From: a bacterium
GTDB lineage: Bacteria; Oederibacteriota; JAAXVQ01; JAUVAV01
Direction: 5' to 3'
DNA: 64,000 bases
Assembly (NCBI GenBank): GCA_021108215.1
Contig: JAIORK010000055.1
Coordinates: 62,001 to 126,000 of the forward strand
Numbering within the stretch: the stretch's first letter is position 1; each line of letters begins with the position of its first letter. Below, piece by piece: positions 25,766-34,721 of this stretch. A program made the translations under genes and the position numbers. The notes below the pieces were generated by a model. It was not told where the DNA came from and ran no database searches. It saw nothing but the letters and a program-made list of their open reading frames with translations.

Positions 25766-26838
25766 CTATATTCCACCTTAAAATATATTTTATCCTTCAG
25801 CTCACTTATTAAAGTCCCGGTCGCCTCTCCCAGGACAAAAATTCCGGAAAGTACTATATTTGCCGCATCTGCCAGGGAATAAGTCACTTCCGGGTAAAGG
25901 ATAAAAATTTCATTCTCAGTCTCATATGCCATGCCCAGTTGCAGGGTGTGAATGTCCAGAAACGGATAGCGCAATACTGTCATAATGTAATGCTCCTGAA
26001 TATCCTCGTGGTTCCTGTGATAATATTGTGCCAGGCAATACAAATCATCCCTAAAAGTGTATTCTCCGCCAGCAGCTAACTGGTAATACTCCTCCCCGCT
26101 CTCCGGCAGATTATATGCTCCTTCAGCCCAGAGCGCGATTTCGCCAATAGCGCCTATAACGTCTCCACCATATATTTCCACATTACGATATTGGCCGTTT
26201 GTCCAGGGATAATCCTCTTTACCTTTAAAATAACTTGCCGATAAATCGCACCCAATTATGGATTGTGCCGACAGTTTGAATGCGTATTCGGAGTTCTCTA
26301 ACTTCCTCTCCGGCAAGGCGACGCCCGGTACCTCAAGCGCCGGCACAAAATAGGGAAGGTAAACTCCTGTCAGGATTATATTGGTCAGGGGGTAGTATTT
26401 CAGGCGTAGTGCGGTTGCGCCCAGTTTTTCTTCCAGAATAAAGGCTTCCTCTTCGCTTAAATCAAAGGGATTTAGGTTATCCGTAGGGTTGATGCTATAG
26501 GCCGTGCCCCAGGAAATGATCTGCACCCCTGCCCGCAGGTCCAAACTGCCTAAATAATAATCAATATATGCCTCTTGCAAATTCCAATCGGAATGCAATT
26601 CCCCGGTAGTGTACATTTTAAGGCTGACATGAGCATGCGCATTGTCGCTCACCTGGCTGTCCAGCTTGGGTTTGAAAGTTGTTCTGGACCAAATTGCTTC
26701 TGATTCATCCAAATTAAAGCGCAGCCGGGTATCGATTTCTCCGTTGATATCAAGAGATGGCTGAGCCATAGCAAGGTTGGGAATTACCAACAGGCACCAC
26801 AATATGAATAAAAAAAACAAGTTTTTCATAATATTCAC
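25759..26838 (-). CDS. Outer-membrane beta-barrel protein (DUF1302/porin-like)
   Basis: This 359-residue protein has a signal peptide (MNIMKNLFFLFILWCLLVIP, cleaved after AMA) followed by beta strands of an outer-membrane barrel and the terminal aromatic motif KVEYSF recognised by the BAM machinery. The segment WGTAYSINPTDNLNPFDL resembles DUF1302-type barrels encoded with LolA-like and MMPL genes. It is the last gene of the redoxin-MMPL-LolA-like-barrel run, adjacent to the previous gene with no gap. It may form the outer-membrane part of a lipid or hydrophobic-compound export path. Confidence 0.75.
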   Translation of the reverse strand: MNIMKNLFFLFILWCLLVIPNLAMAQPSLDINGEIDTRLRFNLDESEAIWSRTTFKPKLDSQVSDNAHAHVSLKMYTTGELHSDWNLQEAYIDYYLGSLDLRAGVQIISWGTAYSINPTDNLNPFDLSEEEAFILEEKLGATALRLKYYPLTNIILTGVYLPYFVPALEVPGVALPERKLENSEYAFKLSAQSIIGCDLSASYFKGKEDYPWTNGQYRNVEIYGGDVIGAIGEIALWAEGAYNLPESGEEYYQLAAGGEYTFRDDLYCLAQYYHRNHEDIQEHYIMTVLRYPFLDIHTLQLGMAYETENEIFILYPEVTYSLADAANIVLSGIFVLGEATGTLISELKDKIYFKVEYSF

Positions 26839-27606
26839 CTATCGCTTTTCCAACTGACGCGTAGTGAACATTTTATCCGGAATTGCCGGATTCACCTTAA
26901 CCTCTTTTTCCACAATAATGGTCTTGCTGCCTTTCTGCACATTCTGCATCTCCATTTTCTTGGTCAGCCAAAATCCCTCTATCTCTTCCACCTCGGATAA
27001 ATACATAATCTTGAGCAGGTCTCCATGCTCATCATAATATTCGGTCTTCATTTGGTTAAAACGCGCCTTATCCACCCATCTCTTTTGTTTGCTGTAAATA
27101 GCGCCCTTCGCATCCTTTGGCAGCAGTTCCAGAATATAGCAATCCTGTTCTTCATATTTCTCAATCCCCAGTAACCTGGCGTTATATTTTTCCACCAAAG
27201 AATCCGTGCCCACGTCCTCATAACTAAAGTCACTGCCCATAAAACTTTTACCTTTATCCTTGCCGGCAATCCGGCGGACCTTTCGCAAGGCCGGCAGATA
27301 GAGCCAGTCATCATCTTTTACCGAGAGAAAACCCGTGCCTTTGATATTGGCAGGTGATATAAACCTGACCAAAGTATAGTCATCACCTTTTGTCCAGATT
27401 TTTATCGTCCGAATCCGTTTGGCGCCTGATTTGTGGACAATGGTCATCTCACTTATCATTATTTCCGAGGCCGGCCGGTTGGCTTCCTCTTTTTCTAAAA
27501 TCTCATTGCCGGTTAATTCTTTCGCGTTAGCGGAAGAAGTGAATATAAGCAAACTCATTACCAGACCAACCCCCATAATTCCCATGTTCTTAATTTTACT
27601 TAGCAT
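26839..27606 (-). CDS. Outer-membrane lipoprotein-sorting (LolA-like) protein
   Basis: This 255-residue secreted protein has a LolA-like half-barrel: MTIVHKSGAKRIRTIKIWTK, DYTLVRFISPANIKGTGFLS and DDDWLYLPALRKVRRI. This is the PF17131-type family found beside MMPL transporters. It is expected to carry a lipid-like substrate through the periplasm between the transporter and the barrel. It overlaps the MMPL gene by 11 bases. It is not the general LolA of lipoprotein sorting. Confidence 0.87.
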   Translation of the reverse strand: MLSKIKNMGIMGVGLVMSLLIFTSSANAKELTGNEILEKEEANRPASEIMISEMTIVHKSGAKRIRTIKIWTKGDDYTLVRFISPANIKGTGFLSVKDDDWLYLPALRKVRRIAGKDKGKSFMGSDFSYEDVGTDSLVEKYNARLLGIEKYEEQDCYILELLPKDAKGAIYSKQKRWVDKARFNQMKTEYYDEHGDLLKIMYLSEVEEIEGFWLTKKMEMQNVQKGSKTIIVEKEVKVNPAIPDKMFTTRQLEKR

Positions 27607-29872
27607 ACTGATTACCTCCTTCGATTTTTATTTTGTGTCTGTCCCGCAGGAATAACAATGCCGGCAATACGGTCATTGACGCCAGGGATGAAAAAAGCAT
27701 GGTCAAGGCAATCATCCAGCCCATGCGTGCTATGGGCGGCATGGACGCGAACACCAGTACCAAAAAACCCAATCCCACGGCCGCGGCATTGTAAAAGATT
27801 GCCTGGCCGGTATTTGAAATAGTAATCTTCAAGGCCTGCTCCACTTTTTTGCCCAGGGCCAGTTCTTCCTTATAGCGATTAAAAAAGTGAATAGCGTAGT
27901 CTACCCCTATACCAATAACAATGCTGGCAATAACCGCCGAAGCCACGTCCAGCGGTATCCCAAACCAACCCATTATCCCAAAGTTCAAAATCACCGTGAG
28001 TATAATCGGGATAGCGCAAAGCGCGCCATAGCTTAATGATTTTGAGATGATAATCATCAGCAACAGAACAATCATAATTGCCAGAACCAGACTTTGTAAT
28101 TGTCCTTTTACAATAAGCTTATTCATTCTGTATGACAGGATGGGCGTTCCGGTTAATACTACCTCAGTCGTGTTGTCAAAATATTTATCAATTGCTCCTT
28201 CTATTTCAGCAATCATTTTCTCCCGTTCTGAAATTTTATAGGTTGCTACCCGGGATTGGATCAAAGCATGTTGATAGTCAAAAGAAAGCATATTATCCAG
28301 TTGCTCCGAACCTCCCAGGGACAGGAGCAGAAGATATTGGGCTACCTCTTCTTCTGTTTCCGGCAGAATTTTGAATTTCGGCTTCCCCTCGTGCAAGGCT
28401 TTATTGGTATTGCGCAAAAGATTAACGATAGACGCAGGCCGGCTTAAAATTTCAATCTCCGTGATATCATTTTGCAGATGCTCCATGGCCCGCAAAACTT
28501 CAGGCTCCTGAATATTGCCCTTGATAGCAATTTGAATAATATCCGCGCCGCCAAAATTATCCTTGACCACATTGTAAGCTGATCTAACCGGCCCGCCCGG
28601 TGGAAAGAAACTAATAAAATCCGATTCAGTGCTAATCAACGGAATCCCCAGACCGGCTGCCAGGATAAGCACCCCGGCGATTATCAGCACTGTTTTGGCT
28701 CTGCCTACAACAAAATCCGCCCATTTTTTCAGAGTTCCCTGCAAAAATGTTTTTCTGTTGCCAACAGATTCTCTTTTATGAGGACGCAGCAAGAAAAGAA
28801 ATGCCAGGAATAAAGTGATTGTAATTATAAAAGCAATACCCACTCCCACGGCAGTAAACAAACCAAAGCTTCTAATCAGGCTTAAGGAAGAAACACCCAG
28901 CGAACCAAAACCTCCCATGGTAGTAATGGATGTTAAAAAACATGCCATACCTACGAACACTATTGTTCTGGTTAAAGCTTTCCTTTTATCCCAGCCCAGC
29001 GAAATTTCCTCACGGTACCGGGCAAGAATATGAATCCCGTCCGCAATGCCTATACTGATAAGAATAATCGGCATGATATTACTAATAGGAGTAAGGGGTA
29101 CTCCAAGATATCCCATAAGTCCCATAGTCCAGATAATTGTAACCACAACAATAAGTAATGGCAAAACCACTCCTCTTAGATTGCGAAAGCTGAAGTAAAG
29201 TATCCCTACCATTAGCAGCATAGCCAAAGGAAGCAATTTGGCCATGTCTTTGCTCAGTATTGTATCCATTTCCATGTCCAGCACAGCTTGACCGGTCAAG
29301 TGAGTCTTGTGCTCCAGTCCGAGTTTATTCACCTCCTCTTTGAGATTGCAGATAACCTCCACTACATCTGCATTAGGTAAAATCTGAACCATAATTAGGG
29401 CAATTCTTCCATTTTCGGAAACTATCTGCCCCACATAGTCATCATTGGATAACACTCCTTTCTGCAATTCCCGGAGTTCGGCTTCACTCTCCGGAATATC
29501 CTCAATCAGTTCCACCACCTCGATCCCGCCCTCAACTCCCCGAATCTCTTCAACATTGGTTATACTCAGAACGGAATTAACCCCTTTCACTTTTTCCAAT
29601 GCCAGAGTTAATTGATCTATTTCGCGCAATGAACCGGCGCTGAAGACCTCGCCCAGGTCCATAACCACCATGGCAAACTTTGCTCCGCCAAAAGTTTCGT
29701 CAACCTGGTCGTAGGCCGTCTTTACCGGGTCATTTGCAGGAATCATGGATTCCACATCACCGCTTACATCCAGCTTATTAAGACCGAAGTAAAAGAAGAC
29801 TGTCGCCGAAATAATGAGAGCGATTATGATTTTCGGATATTTACCCACCCATAGGGTTAGTTTTTCCAGCAT
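27596..29872 (-). CDS. MMPL/HAE3-type RND transporter
   Basis: This 758-residue protein has the duplicated RND layout: one helix, a periplasmic domain and five further helices, twice. The periplasmic domains begin YDQVDETFGGAKFAMVVMDL and YNVVKDNFGGADIIQIAIKG, the typical DxxFGG repeats. Helix motifs GIADGIHILARY and GIGVDYAIHFFNRY carry the proton-relay Asp residues. The family moves lipids, hopanoids or sterol-like molecules. Context with LolA-like and barrel partners suggests a trans-envelope lipid route. Confidence 0.92.
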   Translation of the reverse strand: MLEKLTLWVGKYPKIIIALIISATVFFYFGLNKLDVSGDVESMIPANDPVKTAYDQVDETFGGAKFAMVVMDLGEVFSAGSLREIDQLTLALEKVKGVNSVLSITNVEEIRGVEGGIEVVELIEDIPESEAELRELQKGVLSNDDYVGQIVSENGRIALIMVQILPNADVVEVICNLKEEVNKLGLEHKTHLTGQAVLDMEMDTILSKDMAKLLPLAMLLMVGILYFSFRNLRGVVLPLLIVVVTIIWTMGLMGYLGVPLTPISNIMPIILISIGIADGIHILARYREEISLGWDKRKALTRTIVFVGMACFLTSITTMGGFGSLGVSSLSLIRSFGLFTAVGVGIAFIITITLFLAFLFLLRPHKRESVGNRKTFLQGTLKKWADFVVGRAKTVLIIAGVLILAAGLGIPLISTESDFISFFPPGGPVRSAYNVVKDNFGGADIIQIAIKGNIQEPEVLRAMEHLQNDITEIEILSRPASIVNLLRNTNKALHEGKPKFKILPETEEEVAQYLLLLSLGGSEQLDNMLSFDYQHALIQSRVATYKISEREKMIAEIEGAIDKYFDNTTEVVLTGTPILSYRMNKLIVKGQLQSLVLAIMIVLLLMIIISKSLSYGALCAIPIILTVILNFGIMGWFGIPLDVASAVIASIVIGIGVDYAIHFFNRYKEELALGKKVEQALKITISNTGQAIFYNAAAVGLGFLVLVFASMPPIARMGWMIALTMLFSSLASMTVLPALLFLRDRHKIKIEGGNQYAK

Positions 29873-30452
29873 CGTTTTTATCTCCTTCCTTTTGCTCTTC
29901 TACACTGTCGGATTCTAAAATCTCCTCAAGCTTATCCCTAACCAACTGAAATTTATCCTCGGAGTACGGCCCCGCCACATGGCTGACCAGAACTCCGTCT
30001 GCCGCAATAACCAAAACATCGGTTTCATCTTTATCAGCGCCTAAAAGTTTATTAACTTTTTGTTCCCAGTCCATCAGGATAGTGACCGGACTCTTTTGAT
30101 GAATTTCCTTTATTTTCCCTATTACAAAATTTCGGGTTATAAAAAAGGGGATGCCTTGCATGTCAAAAACCGAAAATATTTCCAGACTATCGTTCGGGGG
30201 AAAGGTTTGCAGCAGCATTTTTACCCAGTTCTCGCTATTTTCCTCTTTTGCTTTAGGACCCATAACCAATATGATTACTTTCCCCTTCATTTGTCCCAGT
30301 TCGTATGATTTGTCATCTGCGCCCTCTATTACAAAATCAGGGACTTTATCTCCTACCTCCACCAATACCGTTGACTCCGCCACGCCTTGCGCTACTTGAA
30401 ATAGTGATAAAAAGCCGATGCAACAAAATAGTATTCCCCGGATATATTTCAC
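29841..30452 (-). CDS. Periplasmic redoxin-like protein lacking active-site Cys
   Basis: This 203-residue protein has a signal peptide (cleaved after VAE or nearby) and a thioredoxin-fold start, VGDKVPDFVIEGADDKSYEL. Where TlpA or AhpC proteins have the redox Cys, this reads ILVMGPKAKEEN, without Cys. The rest of the fold (VTILMDWEQKVNKLLGA, VLVIAADGVLVSHVAGPY) is intact. It may be a scaffold or a binding protein for the transporter system rather than a thiol oxidoreductase. It overlaps the MMPL gene by 32 bases and heads the operon. Confidence 0.75.
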   Translation of the reverse strand: MKYIRGILFCCIGFLSLFQVAQGVAESTVLVEVGDKVPDFVIEGADDKSYELGQMKGKVIILVMGPKAKEENSENWVKMLLQTFPPNDSLEIFSVFDMQGIPFFITRNFVIGKIKEIHQKSPVTILMDWEQKVNKLLGADKDETDVLVIAADGVLVSHVAGPYSEDKFQLVRDKLEEILESDSVEEQKEGDKNDAGKTNPMGG

Positions 30453-30877
30453 TTCGCTAAAACCTCCCTAACTTGCTTTTTATTCAATTTCCCCGATTCA
30501 TCCCAACTTGCCTGTCCTGATGCCTTTATCCGGGAACGACGGGATGAAGCGGCTAACATATTAATTCTGTATATCTTTATACTAAATACACGTAACAGAA
30601 TTATTTCAGAATTGTAATAAATTGTAACAACCGCGCTTAGACTGGCCGGGCCAGAGTGAGTGACCGGGGGCGTTACGCTCTTTCCCTGATACAGATTCGA
30701 AAATAAGGGCGTCCTTTCGGCCCCTGTAATAATCGAACTAAACTAAATCGCAGATATTTGCTATATTAAGAGTCTCAAAGTCACATAAAAAGAACCGGCT
30801 GTTTAAACAACATCCCGAATTGCACATCATCTTTTTAATTGGTCTGCCATAGTAAGGCAAGGAAAGGTATGTGATCG
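30453..30877. other. Divergent intergenic region with hairpin-rich segment
   Basis: This 425-base gap separates the minus-strand envelope operon from the plus-strand secreted protein. The part at 30560-30640 is A+T-rich (TATAC and TATAAAG-like boxes) and probably contains the operon promoter. The part at 30640-30740 is GC-rich, with a TGGCCGGGCCA hairpin and further stem potential (AGAGTGAGTGACC ... TTACGCTCT). TTCATCCC at 30506-30513 and GGGATGAA at 30541-30548 form another inverted pair. No known riboswitch was recognised. Confidence 0.45.
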
Positions 30878-32431
30878 ATGCATAAATATTTGTTTTGCTT
30901 ATTTTTATTTATATTTTTAGCGGGGCTGACAGCACCACGAATTTCACTAAGCGCCAATCGGTTGAGTTATTATAATTTCGAGGGAACGCAGACAACGGAT
31001 GAAGTTTTTGGTAGTAATTATGAAGTCTATGATTATGAGCGACGTATGAGCGTTGCCCGGACCACTAATCATCCCCATGCCGGTAACTATTGCGCGCGTG
31101 TAAACTTGGGCACAATTGGCTATGACGGGATAAACAGTACGCTCTGCAGGCCGAACCCGCATATTGCAATAGGGTCTTTTAATTATGGCCATGAGGATAA
31201 CTATGGACAACATACGGACGAGCAGGCTTTTTACCGATTTTGGTTCAGGTATGATGAAAATGTCAACTGGCATACGCAAATAAAATTATTCCACGGCGGC
31301 GGACATAATTTTAATGACCAGTATTCCGGAAATTACAATGCTTATAATACGCCGGCCCTTTCGCCGGTTTCAGCCCCCAAGCCGCATTCCATCTGGGACA
31401 GTCTGTGGCATAAAGTTGAAATTTATCATAAATACGCAGGCAGCAATATAACCGATATCCAAGTCTGGGTGGATAATGATTTAATCATGGATTTGGATGC
31501 GGATGATTTTAATCAGGATGCAGAAGGCAATCAGCTTTATCCGCAGCGCACAGAAAATTTCGGGCTGATTCATGAGCATACCTGGCATTTTTACAGCTAT
31601 GTTTACCGGTATAATGATTATTATTCAGTTTCGCATCTCTCACAATTGGACGAGCTTCTCTGGACCACAACACCTTATTCCACCATTACCCGCGATGACA
31701 ATCCGGAAGAAGTCACTCTTTTTGAAAATAACACGGATTATTACTATATCCGGTGCTACAGTTCGGATTATATGTACAATGAAATTGTGTTAAAAAAGGA
31801 AGAGTGGACCGGAATCGGCGAACGCCGGGACGGTCATTATGCCCAGGGAGCAGGTCGGTTGTTTGTGGAATTTTGGAATGGGAGCGATTGGCAGGAAGTC
31901 GAAAACATAAATGACAGCACGGCAGTATCCGGGAATACCCTGGAGCAGGATGGTTCCATTACCTGGACTGCGCCCACCACCGAAACTTGGCGGTTGTACT
32001 GGAATTTCATCTCTAACGGCGGCTACCGATGGATCAGGTTGCATGTTCAAAATAATCCCCTACAGGGATTAAAAGCCGATATGTTTATACCGCAATATTC
32101 ATTAGGCATGCAATTGGATGATATTGAAATTTGGGACGGATTGCCGGATGATCGAATACCCATCGCCGGGGATTCAAAAATGGTTTTAGCTTACCCCAAT
32201 CCAGCCCATGAAAAGGTTACTTTCATATTCACTAATCCCACAGCGCAAAACATTGTTATTCAAATTTTTAATTTTGCCGGGGAAAGGGTCGCCTCTATAA
32301 AATCCACCATTGATGAAAATAATCCTCTGGTGGAATGGCATTTAGTTAATATCGCCAGTGGCGTTTATATTTATCAAGTGGAAAGCAATGGAAAAAAAAT
32401 CCAAACGGATAAAATTGCAATTAAAAAATAG
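30878..32431 (+). CDS. Secreted protein with lectin-like domain and sorting-type C-terminal domain
   Basis: This 517-residue protein has a signal peptide (MHKYLFCLFLFIFLAGLTAP). The N-terminal region is a beta-rich, concanavalin-like domain: FYRFWFRYDENVNWHTQIKL and SLWHKVEIYHKYAGSN, as in polysaccharide-lyase or laminin-G folds. The last 80 residues, AYPNPAHEKVTFIFTNP to SGVYIYQVESNGKKIQTDKI, form a type A sorting-like Ig domain of the kind used for type IX secretion or FlgD-like assembly. No catalytic motif could be assigned. A carbohydrate target is possible but inferred. It has its own transcription unit. Confidence 0.75.
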   Translation: MHKYLFCLFLFIFLAGLTAPRISLSANRLSYYNFEGTQTTDEVFGSNYEVYDYERRMSVARTTNHPHAGNYCARVNLGTIGYDGINSTLCRPNPHIAIGSFNYGHEDNYGQHTDEQAFYRFWFRYDENVNWHTQIKLFHGGGHNFNDQYSGNYNAYNTPALSPVSAPKPHSIWDSLWHKVEIYHKYAGSNITDIQVWVDNDLIMDLDADDFNQDAEGNQLYPQRTENFGLIHEHTWHFYSYVYRYNDYYSVSHLSQLDELLWTTTPYSTITRDDNPEEVTLFENNTDYYYIRCYSSDYMYNEIVLKKEEWTGIGERRDGHYAQGAGRLFVEFWNGSDWQEVENINDSTAVSGNTLEQDGSITWTAPTTETWRLYWNFISNGGYRWIRLHVQNNPLQGLKADMFIPQYSLGMQLDDIEIWDGLPDDRIPIAGDSKMVLAYPNPAHEKVTFIFTNPTAQNIVIQIFNFAGERVASIKSTIDENNPLVEWHLVNIASGVYIYQVESNGKKIQTDKIAIKK

Positions 32432-32542
32432 GCCTCCCGTAATCGTGATCGCAAGCAAATGATTTTCCCCCAATACTAATCAAGGTTCCAATAAAAACCC
32501 ACAGGCTTATTCATAGTGTTCCCGCTAACCGGCTGCGATAAT

Positions 32543-32587
32543 AACAAAAAGCCGGCCCGCTTTTTCTGCGAGTCCGGCTTTTTGTTA
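32543..32587. terminator. Bidirectional terminator between secreted protein and Spy-like gene
   Basis: AACAAAAAGCCGGCCCGC and GCGAGTCCGGCTTTTTGTT form a long stem around TTTTTCT, with A- and T-runs at the two ends. It lies between convergent genes (plus stop 32431, minus stop 32596) and can serve both. Confidence 0.9.
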
Positions 32588-32595
32588 CTATACGA

Positions 32596-33096
32596 CTATC
32601 TATGTTTTCCCCGGCCTGGTTTACCTTTCGTGCCTTTATGTCCACCCATCCCCTCAAAATGAAGCTGTTGGACCTCCATTATTTGCTTTTGCTCATCTGT
32701 CAAAATACTGCGCAAATAAATAATTGATTTAACCCGCTCGGCCGTCATTTGCCCGTGAATATCCCCGATTTTTTTCGCCATCTTTTCTATCTTGCCCATA
32801 TTCGGATTATCCCGGCCGACTTCTTCCGCCAAGTCAATTTGCAACAGCTCAAGCGTCGAATGCTGTTGAATCATGGTTTTGCGTTTTTTTAGCTTTTCCT
32901 TTTTCAATAAATCAATTTGTTCTTTGGTGAGGTTAAGTTGGGAAATCATGCCGGAAGGACCGCCTGCCATCATTTCAGATCTGGCGCCAGGACCACCGGC
33001 CCCCCCCCCCATGGGACGCGCCATGGCTGCCGGAGCTGCCATCACCAGTGCGATAACTGCGATCATAATACTTTTCTGTATCTGTTTCATTTTCAT
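32596..33096 (-). CDS. Periplasmic Spy/CpxP-like protein (LTxxQ)
   Basis: This 166-residue protein has a signal peptide (cleaved after AMA) and a helical body with two LTxxQ-like motifs, LNLTKEQIDLL and SILTDEQKQIM, typical of Spy/CpxP/ZraP chaperones and metal sensors. The ends are Gly- and Lys-rich. It is the last gene of an ECF sigma/anti-sigma run, which suggests an envelope-stress response. An 11-base G-tract (plus-strand C at 33000-33010) encodes part of GGGAGG just after the signal peptide and is prone to slippage. Confidence 0.82.
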   Translation of the reverse strand: MKMKQIQKSIMIAVIALVMAAPAAMARPMGGGAGGPGARSEMMAGGPSGMISQLNLTKEQIDLLKKEKLKKRKTMIQQHSTLELLQIDLAEEVGRDNPNMGKIEKMAKKIGDIHGQMTAERVKSIIYLRSILTDEQKQIMEVQQLHFEGMGGHKGTKGKPGRGKHR

Positions 33097-33107
33097 TTTT
33101 CTCTCCT

Positions 33108-33578
33108 TTAGTTCAGATATTGGGACACCGTACCGGGCACCCCATAGGTTTCATAATCAAACTCACTACGATAACTTTTTGCCTCATTGTGAATACCCAA
33201 TTGATTCAAGTCTTCGGCATACGCATTAAGCACTTCCTGCCGGGTCATATCCTTGCTCTGGGTGGAAAAAAACAAAGGCATTATCCCGATCATTAAGACT
33301 GCTACTGCCCCCATGACAGCCGGCACCCACCATTTCATAGGGTTGAACCCCTGCGGCTTTTCCGGGCGGGCATGCGCGATAACCCGGTCTGCCAACTGAA
33401 AGGTCATCTGCTCGGAAGCATTGGTCTGCAACGCCCGGGTGGCTGATAAATAACTGCCGGCCTGGACCTGGCAATGATGACACCGGGCCAGATGATCGCT
33501 TAGTGATTTTTCCTGTTTGGCAGACAAAAACCCCAAGGCCTGATCTGCCAGTAATGTTTCAGCCTTCCTGCAATTCAC
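33108..33578 (-). CDS. Anti-sigma factor with zinc-finger (ZAS) domain
   Basis: This 156-residue membrane protein has an N-terminal zf-HC2 finger, with Cys3 and HLARCHHCQ (His29, Cys33, Cys36), the binding face for ECF sigma factors. One transmembrane helix follows (WWVPAVMGAVAVLMIGIMPL, about 83-102) and then a periplasmic tail. The GTG start at 33578 follows AAGGAGG by 8 bases. It overlaps the sigma gene by 20 bases, a typical coupling of sigma and anti-sigma factors. Confidence 0.9.
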   Translation of the reverse strand: MNCRKAETLLADQALGFLSAKQEKSLSDHLARCHHCQVQAGSYLSATRALQTNASEQMTFQLADRVIAHARPEKPQGFNPMKWWVPAVMGAVAVLMIGIMPLFFSTQSKDMTRQEVLNAYAEDLNQLGIHNEAKSYRSEFDYETYGVPGTVSQYLN

Positions 33579-34119
33579 TGTGATCGCCTCCTTGTGCTTG
33601 GTAACTATTTTTAAACGCCATAAGACCCCGGCGCAATCTGGTTTTCACTGTGCCGAGTGAAAGCCCCAGTGTCTGCGCAATTTCATGCAGACGAAGATCG
33701 GATTCAAAGCGCAAAATCAAACACTCGCGGTAGTTGGGCTTGAGTTCCTGCAAAGCCTGCCAAACACGAGCTCTTCGCTCCTGGTCAAGCAATAATTTTT
33801 CGCCTATCGCCTCCACCCGCAGTTCCGGCATCACATCACTGCTCGGAATCTCGCGACGACGACGCAGTCGCTCCCGTCCTACATTCACCGCTACTTTGTA
33901 AAACCAAGGCTCAAATGGCCTGGCAGGATCAAAGTAACTCCTTTTTTCATAAGCCCGTAAAAAGGCATCCTGACTGAAATCCGCCGCATCCTCTCTTTTT
34001 CCCAGGAGTTTCAGGCCGATTCTAAACACTTTGTTTTGGTAATAGTCCACGATTTCACGGAGCGCCTCGAGATCACCCGTATGAAACCGAAGTGCAACAT
34101 CTGGATTTATCACGGCCAT
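33559..34119 (-). CDS. ECF-type RNA polymerase sigma factor
   Basis: This 186-residue sigma factor has region 2 (DAADFSQDAFLRAYEKRSYF, PFEPWFYKVAVNVGRERLRR) and region 4 (LKPNYRECLILRFESDLRLH, IAQTLGLSLGTVKTRLRRG). It is likely released by the membrane anti-sigma factor encoded next to it under envelope stress, with the Spy-like protein as a target or sensor. ATG 34119 follows AGGAGG. Confidence 0.95.
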   Translation of the reverse strand: MAVINPDVALRFHTGDLEALREIVDYYQNKVFRIGLKLLGKREDAADFSQDAFLRAYEKRSYFDPARPFEPWFYKVAVNVGRERLRRRREIPSSDVMPELRVEAIGEKLLLDQERRARVWQALQELKPNYRECLILRFESDLRLHEIAQTLGLSLGTVKTRLRRGLMAFKNSYQAQGGDHSELQEG

Positions 34120-34289
34120 TGAACCTCCTTTCTATAGATACTATGCAATTGCCCTGGATAAAGTTTCAAAATTCAAAAAGTAAAATCCGCTGATACAAAA
34201 CTTATTTTACAGGGGCAGCATTTTTTTGTCGTGCCGACGCGAACACGATAAGCTGCCGTCTTTGGGGCAGGGTGAAGGATGAAACAGCT

Positions 34290-34715
34290 TTATTTTACAG
34301 ATTTTTTCCTGGATCTTATAATTCTAATTTTAACGCTGGCAGGTGAAAACGTTTTCACCTCAATACCGGACGGAACAATAATATCCTGCTTGGAAAGCGT
34401 ATAGATACTTTTGCCTACCCGCAATGCACTAAGATTAATCGAGACCCATATCTGGCGTTCCTTGAGGGAAAGAATTCGATCGCGCCTACCTGAGATGGTT
34501 ACCTGTATTTTTTGCTCCTTGGGTTCTGCGACTGCCCGGCCCACGGAAAGATTATTAAAATAAACCGGCACCGTATAGACCGACTGCATCGACTGTTGAC
34601 CTGCAACATACGACCAAATAATAAACGCCGCTGCCAGGGCAGCCAGTTTATACCGCCAATTATTGAATATTTTTTCTTTAAAAAACAGCCGCCAACGGCG
34701 TGGTAAAAATCCCAT
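34290..34715 (-). CDS. cdaR: CdaR/YbbR-domain regulator of diadenylate cyclase
   Basis: This 141-residue protein has one N-terminal membrane helix (YKLAALAAAFIIWSYVAGQQ, about 22-41) and one YbbR repeat (VPVYFNNLSVGRAV ... KIQVTISGRRDRILSLKERQ). CdaR proteins of Firmicutes have several repeats and modulate CdaA; this one is a short, single-repeat version. It starts six bases after cdaA, so the two are co-transcribed. Confidence 0.87.
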   Translation of the reverse strand: MGFLPRRWRLFFKEKIFNNWRYKLAALAAAFIIWSYVAGQQSMQSVYTVPVYFNNLSVGRAVAEPKEQKIQVTISGRRDRILSLKERQIWVSINLSALRVGKSIYTLSKQDIIVPSGIEVKTFSPASVKIRIIRSRKKSVK

Positions 34716-34721
34716 ACCTGA

